DNA of 64,000 bases, from contig NZ_LFZV01000001.1 of the NCBI RefSeq assembly GCF_001183965.1, positions 3,209,390-3,273,389 on the forward strand, written 5' to 3'. This document shows, piece by piece, positions 52,401 to 60,608 of the stretch. The first letter of the stretch is position 1; each line of letters starts with the position of its first letter. The position numbers were made by a program, and so were the translations under genes. The notes under the pieces are model-generated. The model was not told the origin of the DNA. It ran no database searches and saw only the letters and a list, made by a program, of their open reading frames with translations. This DNA is from Bacillus sp. FJAT-27916. Its GTDB lineage: Bacteria; Bacillota; Bacilli; Bacillales; Pradoshiaceae.

Positions 52401-53291
52401 TTGTGACAGTTTGATTTGTTTTCCTACATAGCAATCCCCAAGAAAGTCAAGCAATTCTGATTCCCGGTCATAGAAATGCTCAAGCCCCTTCTTATGTGAT
52501 TCCCACATAACATCCGTGTTCTTCTCAAAGCTTTTCAGCGCATAGGGCGGACGGTAGACAAATGCCTTTCCTTCCCTCTCCAGCTTCTCAATCAACTCCA
52601 TCGTTTGATTATAATTGTCCGCTCGCTTCTCCATCGCACGTACCATTTGCGGATATTTCTTTCGAAAAAGCTTCATAGCCCATTTCGTCTGGCCGTCGAG
52701 CACCTTCCGATAGCCCTGCTCCCGGGTCAGAATAATGACATGCTTATCATAACCGTCAGCGATGGCCTTTTGGATAGGAATCGGATCAGCTAAACCACCG
52801 TCATAATAAGGAACATCATTCAATTTAATCTCAGGGAAAAGCACCGGGATGGCACAGGTTGCCCGGAGAATTGTTGCTCCCTTATCCATTGTTTTCGCAT
52901 CAATGTATTCTACTTCTCCTGTATAAGCATTCGTCACGCCAAACAAAAGGCTCCCCTTATATCCTTGATAGGTTTCCCAATCAAAGAAATCCAATTGATT
53001 GGGAATGGTATCATACGCAAAAGTAAGCCCGAACAGACTTCTCTCCGTAAGGAAATTCCGCATACCTATATATCGTTTGTCATTTCGATACGTAGAAATA
53101 AAACGGATTGTCCGATTCTTCTGCTCAGACACATAGGAACAGGCACTGATTGCCCCAGCTGAGATTCCCAATATGTATGGAAACATGATTTCTTTCTCTA
53201 GGAAACCATCCAAGATTCCCGCTGTATAAACGGTACGGAACGTGCCGCCCTCTAATATTAAGCTTGTATTCTTGACATTGATTGAAATCAT
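52398..53291 (-). CDS. Patatin-like phospholipase
   Basis: Serine lipase/phospholipase of 297 residues, no signal peptide. Glycine-rich oxyanion loop LEGGTFRTVYTAGIL (about 13-27), nucleophile GISAGAI (Ser about 44), and the catalytic Asp of the Ser-Asp dyad in YDGGLADPIPIQ (about 165). Like E. coli YjjU and Bacillus relatives, function in lipid turnover is presumed. ATG after AAAGGAGG. Lies between gene remnants. Confidence 0.92.
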   Translation of the reverse strand: MISINVKNTSLILEGGTFRTVYTAGILDGFLEKEIMFPYILGISAGAISACSYVSEQKNRTIRFISTYRNDKRYIGMRNFLTERSLFGLTFAYDTIPNQLDFFDWETYQGYKGSLLFGVTNAYTGEVEYIDAKTMDKGATILRATCAIPVLFPEIKLNDVPYYDGGLADPIPIQKAIADGYDKHVIILTREQGYRKVLDGQTKWAMKLFRKKYPQMVRAMEKRADNYNQTMELIEKLEREGKAFVYRPPYALKSFEKNTDVMWESHKKGLEHFYDRESELLDFLGDCYVGKQIKLSQ

Positions 53292-53399
53292 GCGTTCAGG
53301 CCTCCTTTATTCTGTGATTATTATATATGTATCACCATTAGTTGTAAGTCATAATGCCTCTCAAACAAAAAAGGGACTGACCATTCAGCTCCAAACTAC

Positions 53400-53470
53400 A
53401 GTTCTCCTGCACGGATGCGTTCCGCTAATGTATCAATCCAGTACAGTCTTTCATCCTTTTCATGGGGAAT
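53400..53470 (-). pseudogene. C-terminal remnant of an unidentified gene
   Basis: On the minus strand an open frame without start ends PHEKDERLYWIDTLAERIR and then AGEL before a TAG at 53400. The composition (Glu/Arg-rich amphipathic helix ending at a natural stop) looks like the tail of a real soluble protein. It is cut off by the P450 fragment beginning at about 53470. I cannot identify the parent gene. Confidence 0.3.
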
Positions 53471-53914
53471 ATAGGAACTCTATATGAGGAATTGCATCAG
53501 AATCCGGCGTTATCTGCAAAAGCTGTTGAAGAAATGCTTCGCTATCGTTTCCATCTGTCAAGGAGGGTCCGAACCGTGAAACAGGATAATGACTTGCTCG
53601 GTGCCCCCTTAATAAAGGGCGATGTGGTCGTTACAGGGATGAGCGCTTCCAATATGGACGGTGATATGTTTGCGGACCCGTTCATCCTGAATATCCACCG
53701 CAAGAATAACCGAAAGCACCTGACAGTCAGGAATGGTCCCCACTTTTGCTTAGACACCCCTCTTGCCCGTTTGGAAATGAAAGTCATCTTAGAAGCCTTC
53801 CTCCACAGATTTTCACAGATTGAGCCTGTAGCTGGATTTGATCTTGAGGGCCATTTAACCCCCTCTGCCACTGGGCAATCCTTAACCTATTTGCCAATGA
53901 AGGTGTACCGCTAA
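53462..53914 (+). pseudogene. Cytochrome P450 C-terminal remnant
   Basis: About 150 residues of a bacterial class I/II-type P450 (CYP107/YjiB-like) whose full length would be around 400. Seen: KAVEEMLRYRFHLSRRVRT (ExxR region), the DPF segment and the heme loop NGPHFCLDTPLARLEMK. The heme loop is damaged: the first Phe-Gly of FGxGxHxCxG is Val-Arg and the last Gly is Asp, while the ligand Cys remains. The N-terminal 250 residues are absent. No ribosome site precedes it. So it is a decayed fragment. Confidence 0.8.
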
Positions 53915-53921
53915 TAACAAT

Positions 53922-53952
53922 GGGCAACAGCTGTTTAAGCTGGTGCCTTTTA
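53922..53952. terminator. Hairpin between the P450 remnant and the TetR gene
   Basis: GGCAACAGCT / AGCTGGTGCC with loop GTTTA, followed by TTTTA; imperfect inside. Confidence 0.45.
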
Positions 53953-54534
53953 TTTGTCGCGGACCGTGGCTTCTACGAACATTTTCCCTTGAAGATAGGC
54001 TAATTTCTGTGCCATAACCTCAGGAGAATCCTTGAAATCAGTCATAGCCCAGTAAAGAAAGAAGCCAAGACTGCCATAAGTTGAAAAATAATTTAACACC
54101 GGGATTTCTACTGCAGTTTTATCCTTCAGCTCCAGCTCCGATCCAGAAACCTTCACCAGACTCTCACAAAACTGATTCTGGGAACCTGGCAGTACCTCTC
54201 CTTTCAAAATCAAGGAGAAAACAAATTGATTCTCATAAATATATTCGAAGATTGGCACCTGTCTGCTTACATCGTTCGCTGTGATGCTTTTTCGATTTTG
54301 AAAGCTTCTTCGAAAGTTCGCGACAAGACCATCTAAATACTCATCCACAATAGCCGATAATAACGACTGTAAATCCTTATAATGCGAGTAAAAGGTTACT
54401 CGATTACAGCCGGCAAACTGGGCGACCTCCGTAATCGTCAAATCGAGTAAATCCTTTTCTTCAAGTAAGGTCAACAACGCCTTCTTTAGCTTCTTCTTCG
54501 TCCGCACTGCTCGGCGATCTTCATTGCCAGCCAT
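53950..54534 (-). CDS. TetR/AcrR-family regulator of the divergent SDR
   Basis: Repressor of 194 residues. HTH LTITEVAQFAGCNRVTFYSHYKDL (about 30-60). It is divergent from the SDR gene at 54691 with a 156-bp gap holding a perfect 22-bp operator (54627-54648), so it very likely controls that SDR. ATG after AAGGAGGGAG. C-terminal ligand domain full length. Confidence 0.92.
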   Translation of the reverse strand: MAGNEDRRAVRTKKKLKKALLTLLEEKDLLDLTITEVAQFAGCNRVTFYSHYKDLQSLLSAIVDEYLDGLVANFRRSFQNRKSITANDVSRQVPIFEYIYENQFVFSLILKGEVLPGSQNQFCESLVKVSGSELELKDKTAVEIPVLNYFSTYGSLGFFLYWAMTDFKDSPEVMAQKLAYLQGKMFVEATVRDK

Positions 54535-54626
54535 ATTCTCCCTCCTTATTAACTAGAAATTATCATTATTTTGTCACATTTATTATGACATCAATCCTAT
54601 TATTGGACAAACATCCACTTTTTCTG

Positions 54627-54648
54627 TTAATTTACAGATGTAAATTAA
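54627..54648. promoter_or_regulatory. 22-bp TetR-type operator before the SDR gene
   Basis: TTAATTTACA and TGTAAATTAA are perfect 10-bp inverted arms around GA. It lies 43 bp before the SDR start, between two divergent genes. Length and symmetry are typical of TetR-family sites. A further TGTCA...TGACA repeat lies at about 54572-54590. Confidence 0.78.
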
Positions 54649-54690
54649 TTTTACCAAAATTATATAAGGAAAATTAAGGGGGATATATTC

Positions 54691-55425
54691 ATGGCTCGAT
54701 TAGAAGGTAAAGTTGCAATTATTACTGGTGCTGCTCAAGGCATGGGCGCTTCACATGCACGCAAATTCATTGAAGAAGGTGCAAAGGTCGTTCTTACAGA
54801 CTTAAATAAAGAAAAAGGCGAGGCACTTTCTGCAGAATTAGGAGAAAACGCTTTATTTGTCAGTCAAAATGTAACAAGTACTGAAGATTGGGAAAGGGTT
54901 GTCATTGAAGCTGAGAAAGCATTTGGGAGAGTCGATGTATTAGTCAACAATGCAGGTATCACGATGGCGAAATCCATCCTGCAAACAACAGAGGAAGAAT
55001 ACCGCCGCATCGTCGATATTAACCAGCTTTCTGTCTTCCTAGGCATGAAAACAGTTATTCCTGCCATGCAAAAAGCAGGAGGCGGCTCTATCGTCAATAT
55101 CTCATCTATGAATGGCCTAGTGGCAGGAGCAATTGGCTACACAGATACGAAATTCGCTGTGCGCGGTATGACGAAAGCAGCAGCTGTAGAATGCGCCAAT
55201 TACGGCATACGTGTGAACTCTGTCCACCCTGGTGTCATCGCGACCCCAATGGTAGTACAGGAGGATACAAAAGCAGCTGTAGAAGCCTTCTCTAAACATA
55301 TCCCGCTCAAACGCGTCGCTAAACCAGAAGAGGTTTCTAACTTAGTTGTATACTTAGCATCTGATGAATCCTCTTACTCTACAGGATCTGAGTTCGTCAT
55401 AGATGGCGGTTTGACTGCAATGTAA
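54691..55425 (+). CDS. Short-chain dehydrogenase/reductase (SDR)
   Basis: NAD(P)-dependent oxidoreductase of 244 residues and close paralogue of the SDR at 45928-46662. GAAQGMGASHARKF, NNAGITMAK, NISSMNG (Ser) and YTDTK (Tyr/Lys) give the cofactor and catalytic sites. It is divergent from a TetR gene and probably repressed through the 22-bp palindrome upstream. Start ATG after AAGGGGGA. Ends before a perfect terminator. Substrate not deducible; an aldehyde or ketone detoxifying role fits TetR control. Confidence 0.93.
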   Translation: MARLEGKVAIITGAAQGMGASHARKFIEEGAKVVLTDLNKEKGEALSAELGENALFVSQNVTSTEDWERVVIEAEKAFGRVDVLVNNAGITMAKSILQTTEEEYRRIVDINQLSVFLGMKTVIPAMQKAGGGSIVNISSMNGLVAGAIGYTDTKFAVRGMTKAAAVECANYGIRVNSVHPGVIATPMVVQEDTKAAVEAFSKHIPLKRVAKPEEVSNLVVYLASDESSYSTGSEFVIDGGLTAM

Positions 55426-55470
55426 TGAAGTGAAAGGATGGGAATTCCCCGTCTTCATGTATAAACGAAG

Positions 55471-55518
55471 AAAAGCTGATTCAATGCCCGCTTAGGAGGG
55501 CCATTGAATCAGCTTTTT
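55471..55518 (+). terminator. Terminator of the SDR gene (54.7 kb)
   Basis: AAAAGCTGATTCAATG / CATTGAATCAGCTTTT, perfect 16-bp stem with a 16-nt loop, then TTGC. Confidence 0.92.
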
Positions 55519-55578
55519 GCAATTGAGCCATTTATTTATGCTGAACTTGGTTCTTGCATATCAGGGTGCTAATTTTTC

Positions 55579-55683
55579 CGCCCATAACTCCAGGAAAGCG
55601 CCCTTACAGGATTTTTCTCGCTCACACTTCTTAGACTGCTCTCGTACCTGTCATTTTTCGCCCTTCAAATCATCCGTTCGCCC
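55579..55683. repeat. 20-nt-period array with GGGCG anchors (minus strand)
   Basis: On the plus strand CGCCC occurs at 55579, 55599, 55659 and 55679, CGCTC at 55619 and the weaker CTCTC at 55639: six anchors exactly 20 nt apart. The 15-nt spacers all differ. Reading the minus strand gives GGGCG/GAGCG every 20 nt. This is neither a coding pattern (20 is not a multiple of 3) nor a CRISPR (repeats too short). Similar GGGCG-rich intergenic stretches are seen in other Bacillaceae to my memory. Role unknown. Confidence 0.7.
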
Positions 55684-55828
55684 ATAAATGAATAAAAGGA
55701 TATGATATCTTTCAAAAAATGTCGCTCTCGATTCTATGACAAACAATAAAAGACTAACTAGGAATGATTTTGGTTGAAAATCAGATTTATTGATGCAATC
55801 AGCTGATTTCAGCTTGGAACAAACACGA

Positions 55829-55873
55829 TAAAAAGCAGGAGGAAAACCAAAGTGATTTTTCATCCTGCTTTTT
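55829..55873 (-). terminator. Terminator of the isochorismatase-family gene
   Basis: AAAAAGCAGGA / TCCTGCTTTTT on the minus strand with a long loop; overlaps the stop codon region. Confidence 0.9.
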
Positions 55874-56393
55874 ATGCATATTCAAACTCATCGCTCTTGC
55901 AGACATCCGCAAACCAGCGCAGAACCCGATTGTGATGATTGATGATTTCTTGAGCTGTCAGCTCCTCAGAGGCCCATGTGCTGTGTGCGTCAGATAGCAG
56001 CGTCACCTTATAGCCCATGCTATACGCTCTTCTGCAGGTCGTATCCACACATACATCCGTTTGAATGCCTGTGATGATGACATGCTCAATTCCTTTCTTT
56101 TTCAATTCCGCTTCCAATGTTGTATTGTAAAATGAATCCGGCGTTGCCTTTTGAATGACAGGATCCCCCCTTTCAGGAGTGATAGCAGGGTGTATCTCCC
56201 ATTCCTTAGTACCGGTCGCCAATGGCCTGCCATCAGGCTCATTATGCTGGATATAGAGAACCGGCATTTGATTCACTCGCGCTTGATTGATGATTTCTTT
56301 TAACCCCGCTAATAGTTCATCTCCTCTGTATACAGCCTCTCCTTCCTGGAACATTCCATTTTGCACATCAATAACAAGAAGCGCCTTCTTCAT
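55872..56393 (-). CDS. Isochorismatase-family cysteine hydrolase (nicotinamidase-like)
   Basis: Soluble hydrolase of 173 residues. Catalytic triad of the family: Asp in LLVIDVQNGMF (about 9), Lys in KATPDSFYNTTLEAELKKKGI region, and Cys in ITGIQTDVCVDTTCRRAYSMGY. Acts on nicotinamide, isochorismate, N-carbamoylsarcosine or similar; substrate not decided. ATG at 56391-56393 has AGAAGGTGAAGGG upstream; the frame can be extended by seven codons. Single gene. Confidence 0.92.
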   Translation of the reverse strand: MKKALLVIDVQNGMFQEGEAVYRGDELLAGLKEIINQARVNQMPVLYIQHNEPDGRPLATGTKEWEIHPAITPERGDPVIQKATPDSFYNTTLEAELKKKGIEHVIITGIQTDVCVDTTCRRAYSMGYKVTLLSDAHSTWASEELTAQEIINHHNRVLRWFADVCKSDEFEYA

Positions 56394-56419
56394 CCCTTCA
56401 CCTTCTACATACATATTTG

Positions 56420-56840
56420 TTAATCAATCATTCTTGTATTCACATAAGCAATCAGAACAACATATCCAATAATCAAAACAGGAATCAATGCTTGTGCATA
56501 CGGGTGATTAATGAGGGCCCCTCCAATCATGACCATGCCCATGATGAGATTGTAAAAGCCAACCAATCCTGCGAGCTTTTCGCCGCAATAACACCTCGGA
56601 GTTATTGCGGCGAAAAGTTGTTCGGGCCCCGCCCGAAAACCTTCCTTTCAACTTTTCTGCCATCCGCCGGAGACTTCACCTTTATTCAGCGGGTGTTTGC
56701 ATTCATCTCGCGCTTATCTAAGTTGAAGACTTTTGCTGAATAAAGGTAAAGCCTGATAAGAGCCAAGTTTGCTTTTTCACCCCTATGAGATATGCGAGTA
56801 TAAACAAGATAATGGCTATTATGATGAAAGATTGGTTCAC
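56420..56840 (-). pseudogene. DUF3784 membrane protein gene interrupted by an insertion
   Basis: Two pieces of one small two- to three-helix protein are on the minus strand. The N-terminal piece starts GTG at 56840 after AGGAGG and reads VNQSFIIIAIILFILAYLIG then KKQTWLLSGF, at about 56748. The C-terminal piece starts at about 56576 (EKLAGLVGFYN) and ends RMID with a TAA at 56420. Between them lie about 170 bp of palindromic, non-coding DNA with stops. Joined, they give the normal DUF3784 pattern (a GF...KLAGL core). The gene is therefore broken by an insert. Confidence 0.75.
56576..56747. mobile_element. Palindrome-rich insert (about 170 bp) inside the DUF3784 gene
   Basis: Left: CTTTTCGCCGCAATAAC (56576-56592) and GTTATTGCGGCGAAAAG (56601-56617), a perfect 17-bp stem with an 8-nt loop. 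Middle: TTCGGGCCCCGCCCGAA-like pairing. Right: ACCTTTATTCAGC (56678-56690) and GCTGAATAAAGGT (56735-56747), perfect 13-bp arms with a 44-nt spacer. No transposase, no terminal inverted repeats around the whole, no obvious target duplication. Compatible with a small non-autonomous element of the REP/PATE or MITE kind, or a structured RNA. Exact borders cannot be set from one copy. Confidence 0.6.
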
Positions 56841-57104
56841 CACTCCATTCCTCCTTCTATTACTCTTTCTCCTTGATTCCGTTCTTTCCCTTCAAAAAAC
56901 CATATTTCTTTTAAGCTATAACGAATGATTCTTATATATGAAGTAAATCGAAAGCTTGGATTGCTAGTTCTTTGGGTAGTCTTATCCTTTATTAGTCGGT
57001 GTTCAGATAACGATTGGTATTTTATTCAGGCATCAGGGCGCTTGGCCGGCCTTCCTCCATTAAAGAAAAGTTGCAACAGAGTTCGAGTATCCATAAATCC
57101 AATT
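56841..57104. other. Non-coding stretch
   Basis: Between the broken DUF3784 gene and the arsC terminator I see only AT-rich sequence and short open frames (for example one beginning at 56925) without ribosome sites. Possibly a decayed gene; nothing identifiable. Confidence 0.4.
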
Positions 57105-57146
57105 TAAATAAAGAGGCGGCAAGAGAGAAATCTCCCTGGCCGCCTG
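57105..57146 (-). terminator. Terminator of the ars operon
   Basis: AGGCGGC / GCCGCCT with an 18-nt loop on the minus strand, then CTTTATTT. Confidence 0.8.
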
Positions 57147-57154
57147 GTCTCCAA

Positions 57155-57574
57155 TCATTCACCTGTTTTAGCGAACTCACTGATTCTTGCTCCAATCTCA
57201 TCACGCACACGCTGGAAGAAGGCCCATTTTTCCTCTTCTGTACCTTCTGCCTTCGCCGGGTCATCAAATCCCCAATGAACCCGCTTCACATTGGGCGGTG
57301 TTACTGGGCAGTGCTCATCTGCGTGCCCGCATAATGTTACAACGAGCTCAGCATGGTTTAAGATTTCCGGATCAATGACATCAGAAGTATTTGTGGAAAT
57401 ATCAATCCCCACTTCCTTCATCGCCTTGACAGCATTCGGATTCAGTCCATGCGCTTCAAGTCCTGCGCTTTTCACTTCCCACTCAGGCAAGAGCTTCTTC
57501 GCCCAGCCATCTGCCATTTGACTGCGGCATGAATTGCCGGTACATAAAAAATAAATCGTTTTTTTCTTTTTCAT
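57155..57574 (-). CDS. arsC: Arsenate reductase ArsC (thioredoxin type)
   Basis: Low-molecular-weight-phosphatase-fold arsenate reductase of 139 residues. P-loop [11 protein letters not shown] (first Cys about 11), then [35 protein letters not shown] in pieces, giving the second and third redox cysteines (CGHADEHC). It reduces arsenate to arsenite with thioredoxin. Last gene of arsR-acr3-arsC. ATG after TAGGAGGA. Confidence 0.95.
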   Translation of the reverse strand: MKKKKTIYFLCTGNSCRSQMADGWAKKLLPEWEVKSAGLEAHGLNPNAVKAMKEVGIDISTNTSDVIDPEILNHAELVVTLCGHADEHCPVTPPNVKRVHWGFDDPAKAEGTEEEKWAFFQRVRDEIGARISEFAKTGE

Positions 57575-57611
57575 CTATTACTTCCTCCTAGTTATCTAAT
57601 GATGCTTCATC

Positions 57612-58655
57612 TCAAAAATATTTCTTCTGCCAGCGCAAGGCAACATTCACCAGGGCAATTAATACCGGTACTTCAACGAGCGGACCGATGACCGCCGCAA
57701 AGGCCACCCCGCTATTAATACCAAACACGGCAACAGCCACCGCAATCGCCAGCTCAAAATTATTGCTTGCTGCTGTAAAGGACAATGACGCCGTAACCGG
57801 ATAGCTGGCTCCAGCCTTTTTCGATGCAAAGAAAGACACCGCAAACATAATCAAGAAATAAATCAATAATGGAACGGCAATTCGAAGCGCATCCATAGGC
57901 AGCTCAACGATCTTATCCCCCTTTAAGGAGAACATCATGATAATCGTAAAGAGCAGCGCAACCAGGGTAAGCGGAGAAATCTTCGGCAGGAATGCTTCCT
58001 GATACCATTTCTCTCCCTTTAGCTTTAACCCTAAGTAACGCGTCAGCATCCCTGCCGCAAATGGTATTCCTAAATAGATGAGAACACTCTTGGCGATTTC
58101 CCAAATGGAAATCACCACTGTTAGGTTCTCCATGCCAAACACACCCGGCAGGACGTTTAAGAAGAAATAGGCAAATACGGAATAAAACACAATTTGGAAT
58201 ACCGAGTTAAAGGCTACAAGCCCTGCGACATATTCCCGGTCACCGCGCGCCAAATCATTCCACACGATGACCATCGCGATACAGCGAGCAAGACCAATCA
58301 TGATTAATCCTGCCATATACTCCGGATAATCATGTAAAAATATAATAGCCAGGAAAAACATCAGAACAGGACCGAGGAGCCAGTTTTGGAACAAGGAAAG
58401 CAGCAGGACCTTCCAATCCTTAAACACTCGCCACATCTCTTCATAACGGACCTTTGCCAACGGGGCGTACATCATCAAAATCAGCCCGATAGCGATTGGA
58501 ATCGAGGTCGTTCCAACTGAAAACGTATCTAATGTATCTTTAAAATCTGGTAACCAGACCGCCATTAACACTCCAAGTGCCATTGCCGCAAATATCCACA
58601 AGGTTAAGTACCGATCCAAGAAGCTCAGCCTTTTGGTTACACTTTTTTCTTTCAC
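57612..58655 (-). CDS. acr3: Arsenite efflux carrier Acr3
   Basis: Membrane exporter of arsenite, 347 residues and about ten helices, of the bile/arsenite/riboflavin (BART) family. Conserved: [31 protein letters not shown] with the essential Cys (in parts), [23 protein letters not shown] near the end. Bacillus YqcL (often called ArsB) is this type. Starts GTG at 58655 after GAGGAG, 18 bp behind arsR, and is followed by arsC; so a full resistance operon. Confidence 0.95.
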   Translation of the reverse strand: MKEKSVTKRLSFLDRYLTLWIFAAMALGVLMAVWLPDFKDTLDTFSVGTTSIPIAIGLILMMYAPLAKVRYEEMWRVFKDWKVLLLSLFQNWLLGPVLMFFLAIIFLHDYPEYMAGLIMIGLARCIAMVIVWNDLARGDREYVAGLVAFNSVFQIVFYSVFAYFFLNVLPGVFGMENLTVVISIWEIAKSVLIYLGIPFAAGMLTRYLGLKLKGEKWYQEAFLPKISPLTLVALLFTIIMMFSLKGDKIVELPMDALRIAVPLLIYFLIMFAVSFFASKKAGASYPVTASLSFTAASNNFELAIAVAVAVFGINSGVAFAAVIGPLVEVPVLIALVNVALRWQKKYF

Positions 58656-58673
58656 TTTTATCTCCTCACTTCC

Positions 58674-58976
58674 TTAGCATTCACTCTGGCAGCTATTCAC
58701 ATCAATTGGCTTAAGCTCATCAATGATTGCCTGTATGTATGGCTTCTGTTTCTCATTCAAGCGAAAATGCTTCCATGTTCCCTTCTTCCGTTCGAGGATG
58801 ATTCCGGCATCCTTCAGTTTCTTCAACTGCTGACTGACAGCAGGCTGAGAAATATTCAAGATGTCAACGAAATCACAGACACATACTTCTCCATGCTTTA
58901 GACAGGCCAATAGCTTCAACCGGTTTGAATCACTTACGGCTTTTAGCAGCTGTGCCATTTCTTCAGATTGATTCAT
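58674..58976 (-). CDS. arsR: ArsR-family arsenic-responsive repressor
   Basis: Winged-helix repressor of 100 residues. GEVCVCDFVDILNISQPAVSQQLKKLK holds the Cys-Val-Cys-x-Asp arsenite site and the HTH (about 30-60). The C-terminal CQSEC adds further Cys. First gene of the ars operon and probably autoregulated through the palindrome at 59004-59027. ATG after GAGGGGGAAGGGG. Confidence 0.94.
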   Translation of the reverse strand: MNQSEEMAQLLKAVSDSNRLKLLACLKHGEVCVCDFVDILNISQPAVSQQLKKLKDAGIILERKKGTWKHFRLNEKQKPYIQAIIDELKPIDVNSCQSEC

Positions 58977-59003
58977 CCCCTTCCCCCTCTCTTATATATA
59001 ATC

Positions 59004-59027
59004 AATCACTTATATAATACAATGATT
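59004..59027 (-). promoter_or_regulatory. Candidate ArsR operator
   Basis: Near-palindromic AATCACTT...AATGATT stretch of 24 bp, AATCA/TGATT half-sites, directly upstream of arsR and its AT-rich promoter (TATAAT-like sequences on the minus strand at 59011-59034). Confidence 0.5.
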
Positions 59028-59034
59028 ATATTAT

Positions 59035-59336
59035 ACAGAATATGAATTTCTTTTCAAGATTTTGGACCACTGGAATCCCCCGCCCAATACAGACATATTT
59101 AGCAGCACTCATGTATACAAAAAATAAAAAAGGAATGTGACCACAACATGAAGAATGAACAAGTTGAAGATAGACTTTTCAAATGAAAAAATCCTATAAA
59201 CATGGAACAATTCTTAATAGACGCAAATGTGTATTTATAAACGCGCCATTTAGGGAAAAGAATTTTGTGGGGTTATGCAAGAGCCTATCATACACACAGA
59301 TGGCTCCTTGAATAAATAAGTCAGGAGGGAAACAAG
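59035..59336. other. Non-coding gap with leader hairpin
   Basis: No gene seen. A CAAGAGCC / GGCTCCTTG imperfect hairpin lies near 59277-59310, just before the ribosome site of the M28 gene. A 12-codon micro-ORF starts near 59148 with an adequate ribosome site but no support. Confidence 0.35.
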
Positions 59337-60512
59337 ATGAGTCAGAGGGAGAAGATTAAACGGCACCTAAACAAGCTTTGTAAGGATATCGGCCCTCGCC
59401 CGACAGGATCGGCAGCCAATGAGGCCGCAGTGAAATATGCGTGTTCAGAATTAAAGGCATGCGGACTGTCAGTGGAGCGCCAAGAATTCGACTGTATCGA
59501 TTGGCATAATGATGGAGGCAGACTGTATGTTGACGGAGAGAGCATCCCTATCACTCCTGCTCCATACACGCTTCCTTGTGAGACGGAGGCTGAGCTGGTC
59601 TGCATCCAGTCAATCGATCAATTACGCCAGGCTGATCTCAAAGGCAAAATTGTCGTCCTATATGGAGAGCTCTGCATAGAACCGCTCATGCCTAAAGGTT
59701 TTATGTTTTGGAATCCTGAAAAGCATCAGGAAATAATCGCCTTGCTGGAAAACGGGAACCCATGTGCCGTGCTGACCATCAGCCTTGATGCAAGCGAGCT
59801 TGTCCCAATGATTGAAGACGGGGATTTTAACATTCCATGCGCCATTCTACCAAGGTCCTGCCTTCCTGCCCTGCTCACGGGTAAAACAGCGAACCTGATT
59901 CTTCGCACAGCTCGCATAAACACCAAGGCTGCCAATGTCATCGCCACTTATGGAGAAGGACCAGAAAAAATCGCCCTCTCCGCCCATATCGATACAGCGC
60001 CCCAAACTCCTGGAGCGCTCGATAACGCATCAGGTGTGGCCGTTTTATTAGGACTTGCAGCCGCACTAGAAGGAAGTGAATTGCCTTACCAAATCGAATT
60101 TGTCCTTTTTAACGGGGAAGATCATTACTCAAACATTGGTGAAATGGTCTATCGCGGGTCCTATCTAGCTGCCCCCGCTTCATACAAATATGCGATTAAT
60201 GTGGACGGGGCTGGTCTGCAGGACAGTTTAATCTCCTACTCATTTTATGAGTGCCCCGAAGATTTAGAGGAAATGGTGGCGCAAGCGGCGGTCGCGTATA
60301 AATTAGAACAAATTGACCCTTGGCCGCAAGGCGACCATACCCTATTCTCTATAGCAGGAGTTCCGGCAATCGCCATCACCTCCTCTGAGATTTTCAGTCT
60401 AATGGGGTCTGTTCTCCACACAGAAAACGATACGGATGAACGAATTGATTTAGACAAGCTTGAGTGCCTCGTCAGCTTCCTCAAACAGGTCATCCAAAAC
60501 AGCAGCCGGTGA
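59337..60512 (+). CDS. M28-family metallo-aminopeptidase
   Basis: Zinc aminopeptidase-like protein of 391 residues, cytoplasmic (no signal). An inserted PA-like domain (about 70-190) is followed by the co-catalytic zinc core: HIDTAPQTPGALDNASGVAVLLGLA (His/Asp), FVLFNGEDHYSNIGE (Glu), INVDGAG (Asp) and a His in SVLHTENDTDE. Bacillus has similar peptidase-like proteins (YfbL/YwaD type). Substrate peptides unknown. ATG after CAGGAGGG. Confidence 0.9.
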   Translation: MSQREKIKRHLNKLCKDIGPRPTGSAANEAAVKYACSELKACGLSVERQEFDCIDWHNDGGRLYVDGESIPITPAPYTLPCETEAELVCIQSIDQLRQADLKGKIVVLYGELCIEPLMPKGFMFWNPEKHQEIIALLENGNPCAVLTISLDASELVPMIEDGDFNIPCAILPRSCLPALLTGKTANLILRTARINTKAANVIATYGEGPEKIALSAHIDTAPQTPGALDNASGVAVLLGLAAALEGSELPYQIEFVLFNGEDHYSNIGEMVYRGSYLAAPASYKYAINVDGAGLQDSLISYSFYECPEDLEEMVAQAAVAYKLEQIDPWPQGDHTLFSIAGVPAIAITSSEIFSLMGSVLHTENDTDERIDLDKLECLVSFLKQVIQNSSR

Positions 60513-60568
60513 TTTTTTCATCGACTGCTGTATTCAGAATGAACTATTTTAACCCTTTGCTAATAGGG

Positions 60569-60597
60569 AAAAAGCTGCCCAAAGGACAGCTTTTTAT
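60569..60597 (+). terminator. Terminator of the M28 gene
   Basis: AAAAAGCTG / CAGCTTTTT with loop CCCAAAGGA. Confidence 0.88.
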
Positions 60598-60608
60598 GAA
60601 CAGTCTCC

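Noticed and set aside
53242..53487. 81-codon ORF on the plus strand before the P450 remnant
   Set aside because: It overlaps the start of the patatin gene on the other strand and has no protein-like pattern before the P450 part.
55579..55683. CRISPR array
   Set aside because: The conserved unit is only five bases and no cas genes are in view.
55651..55863. 70-codon ORF on the minus strand
   Set aside because: It covers the 20-nt-period array and the terminator of the next gene; no ribosome site.
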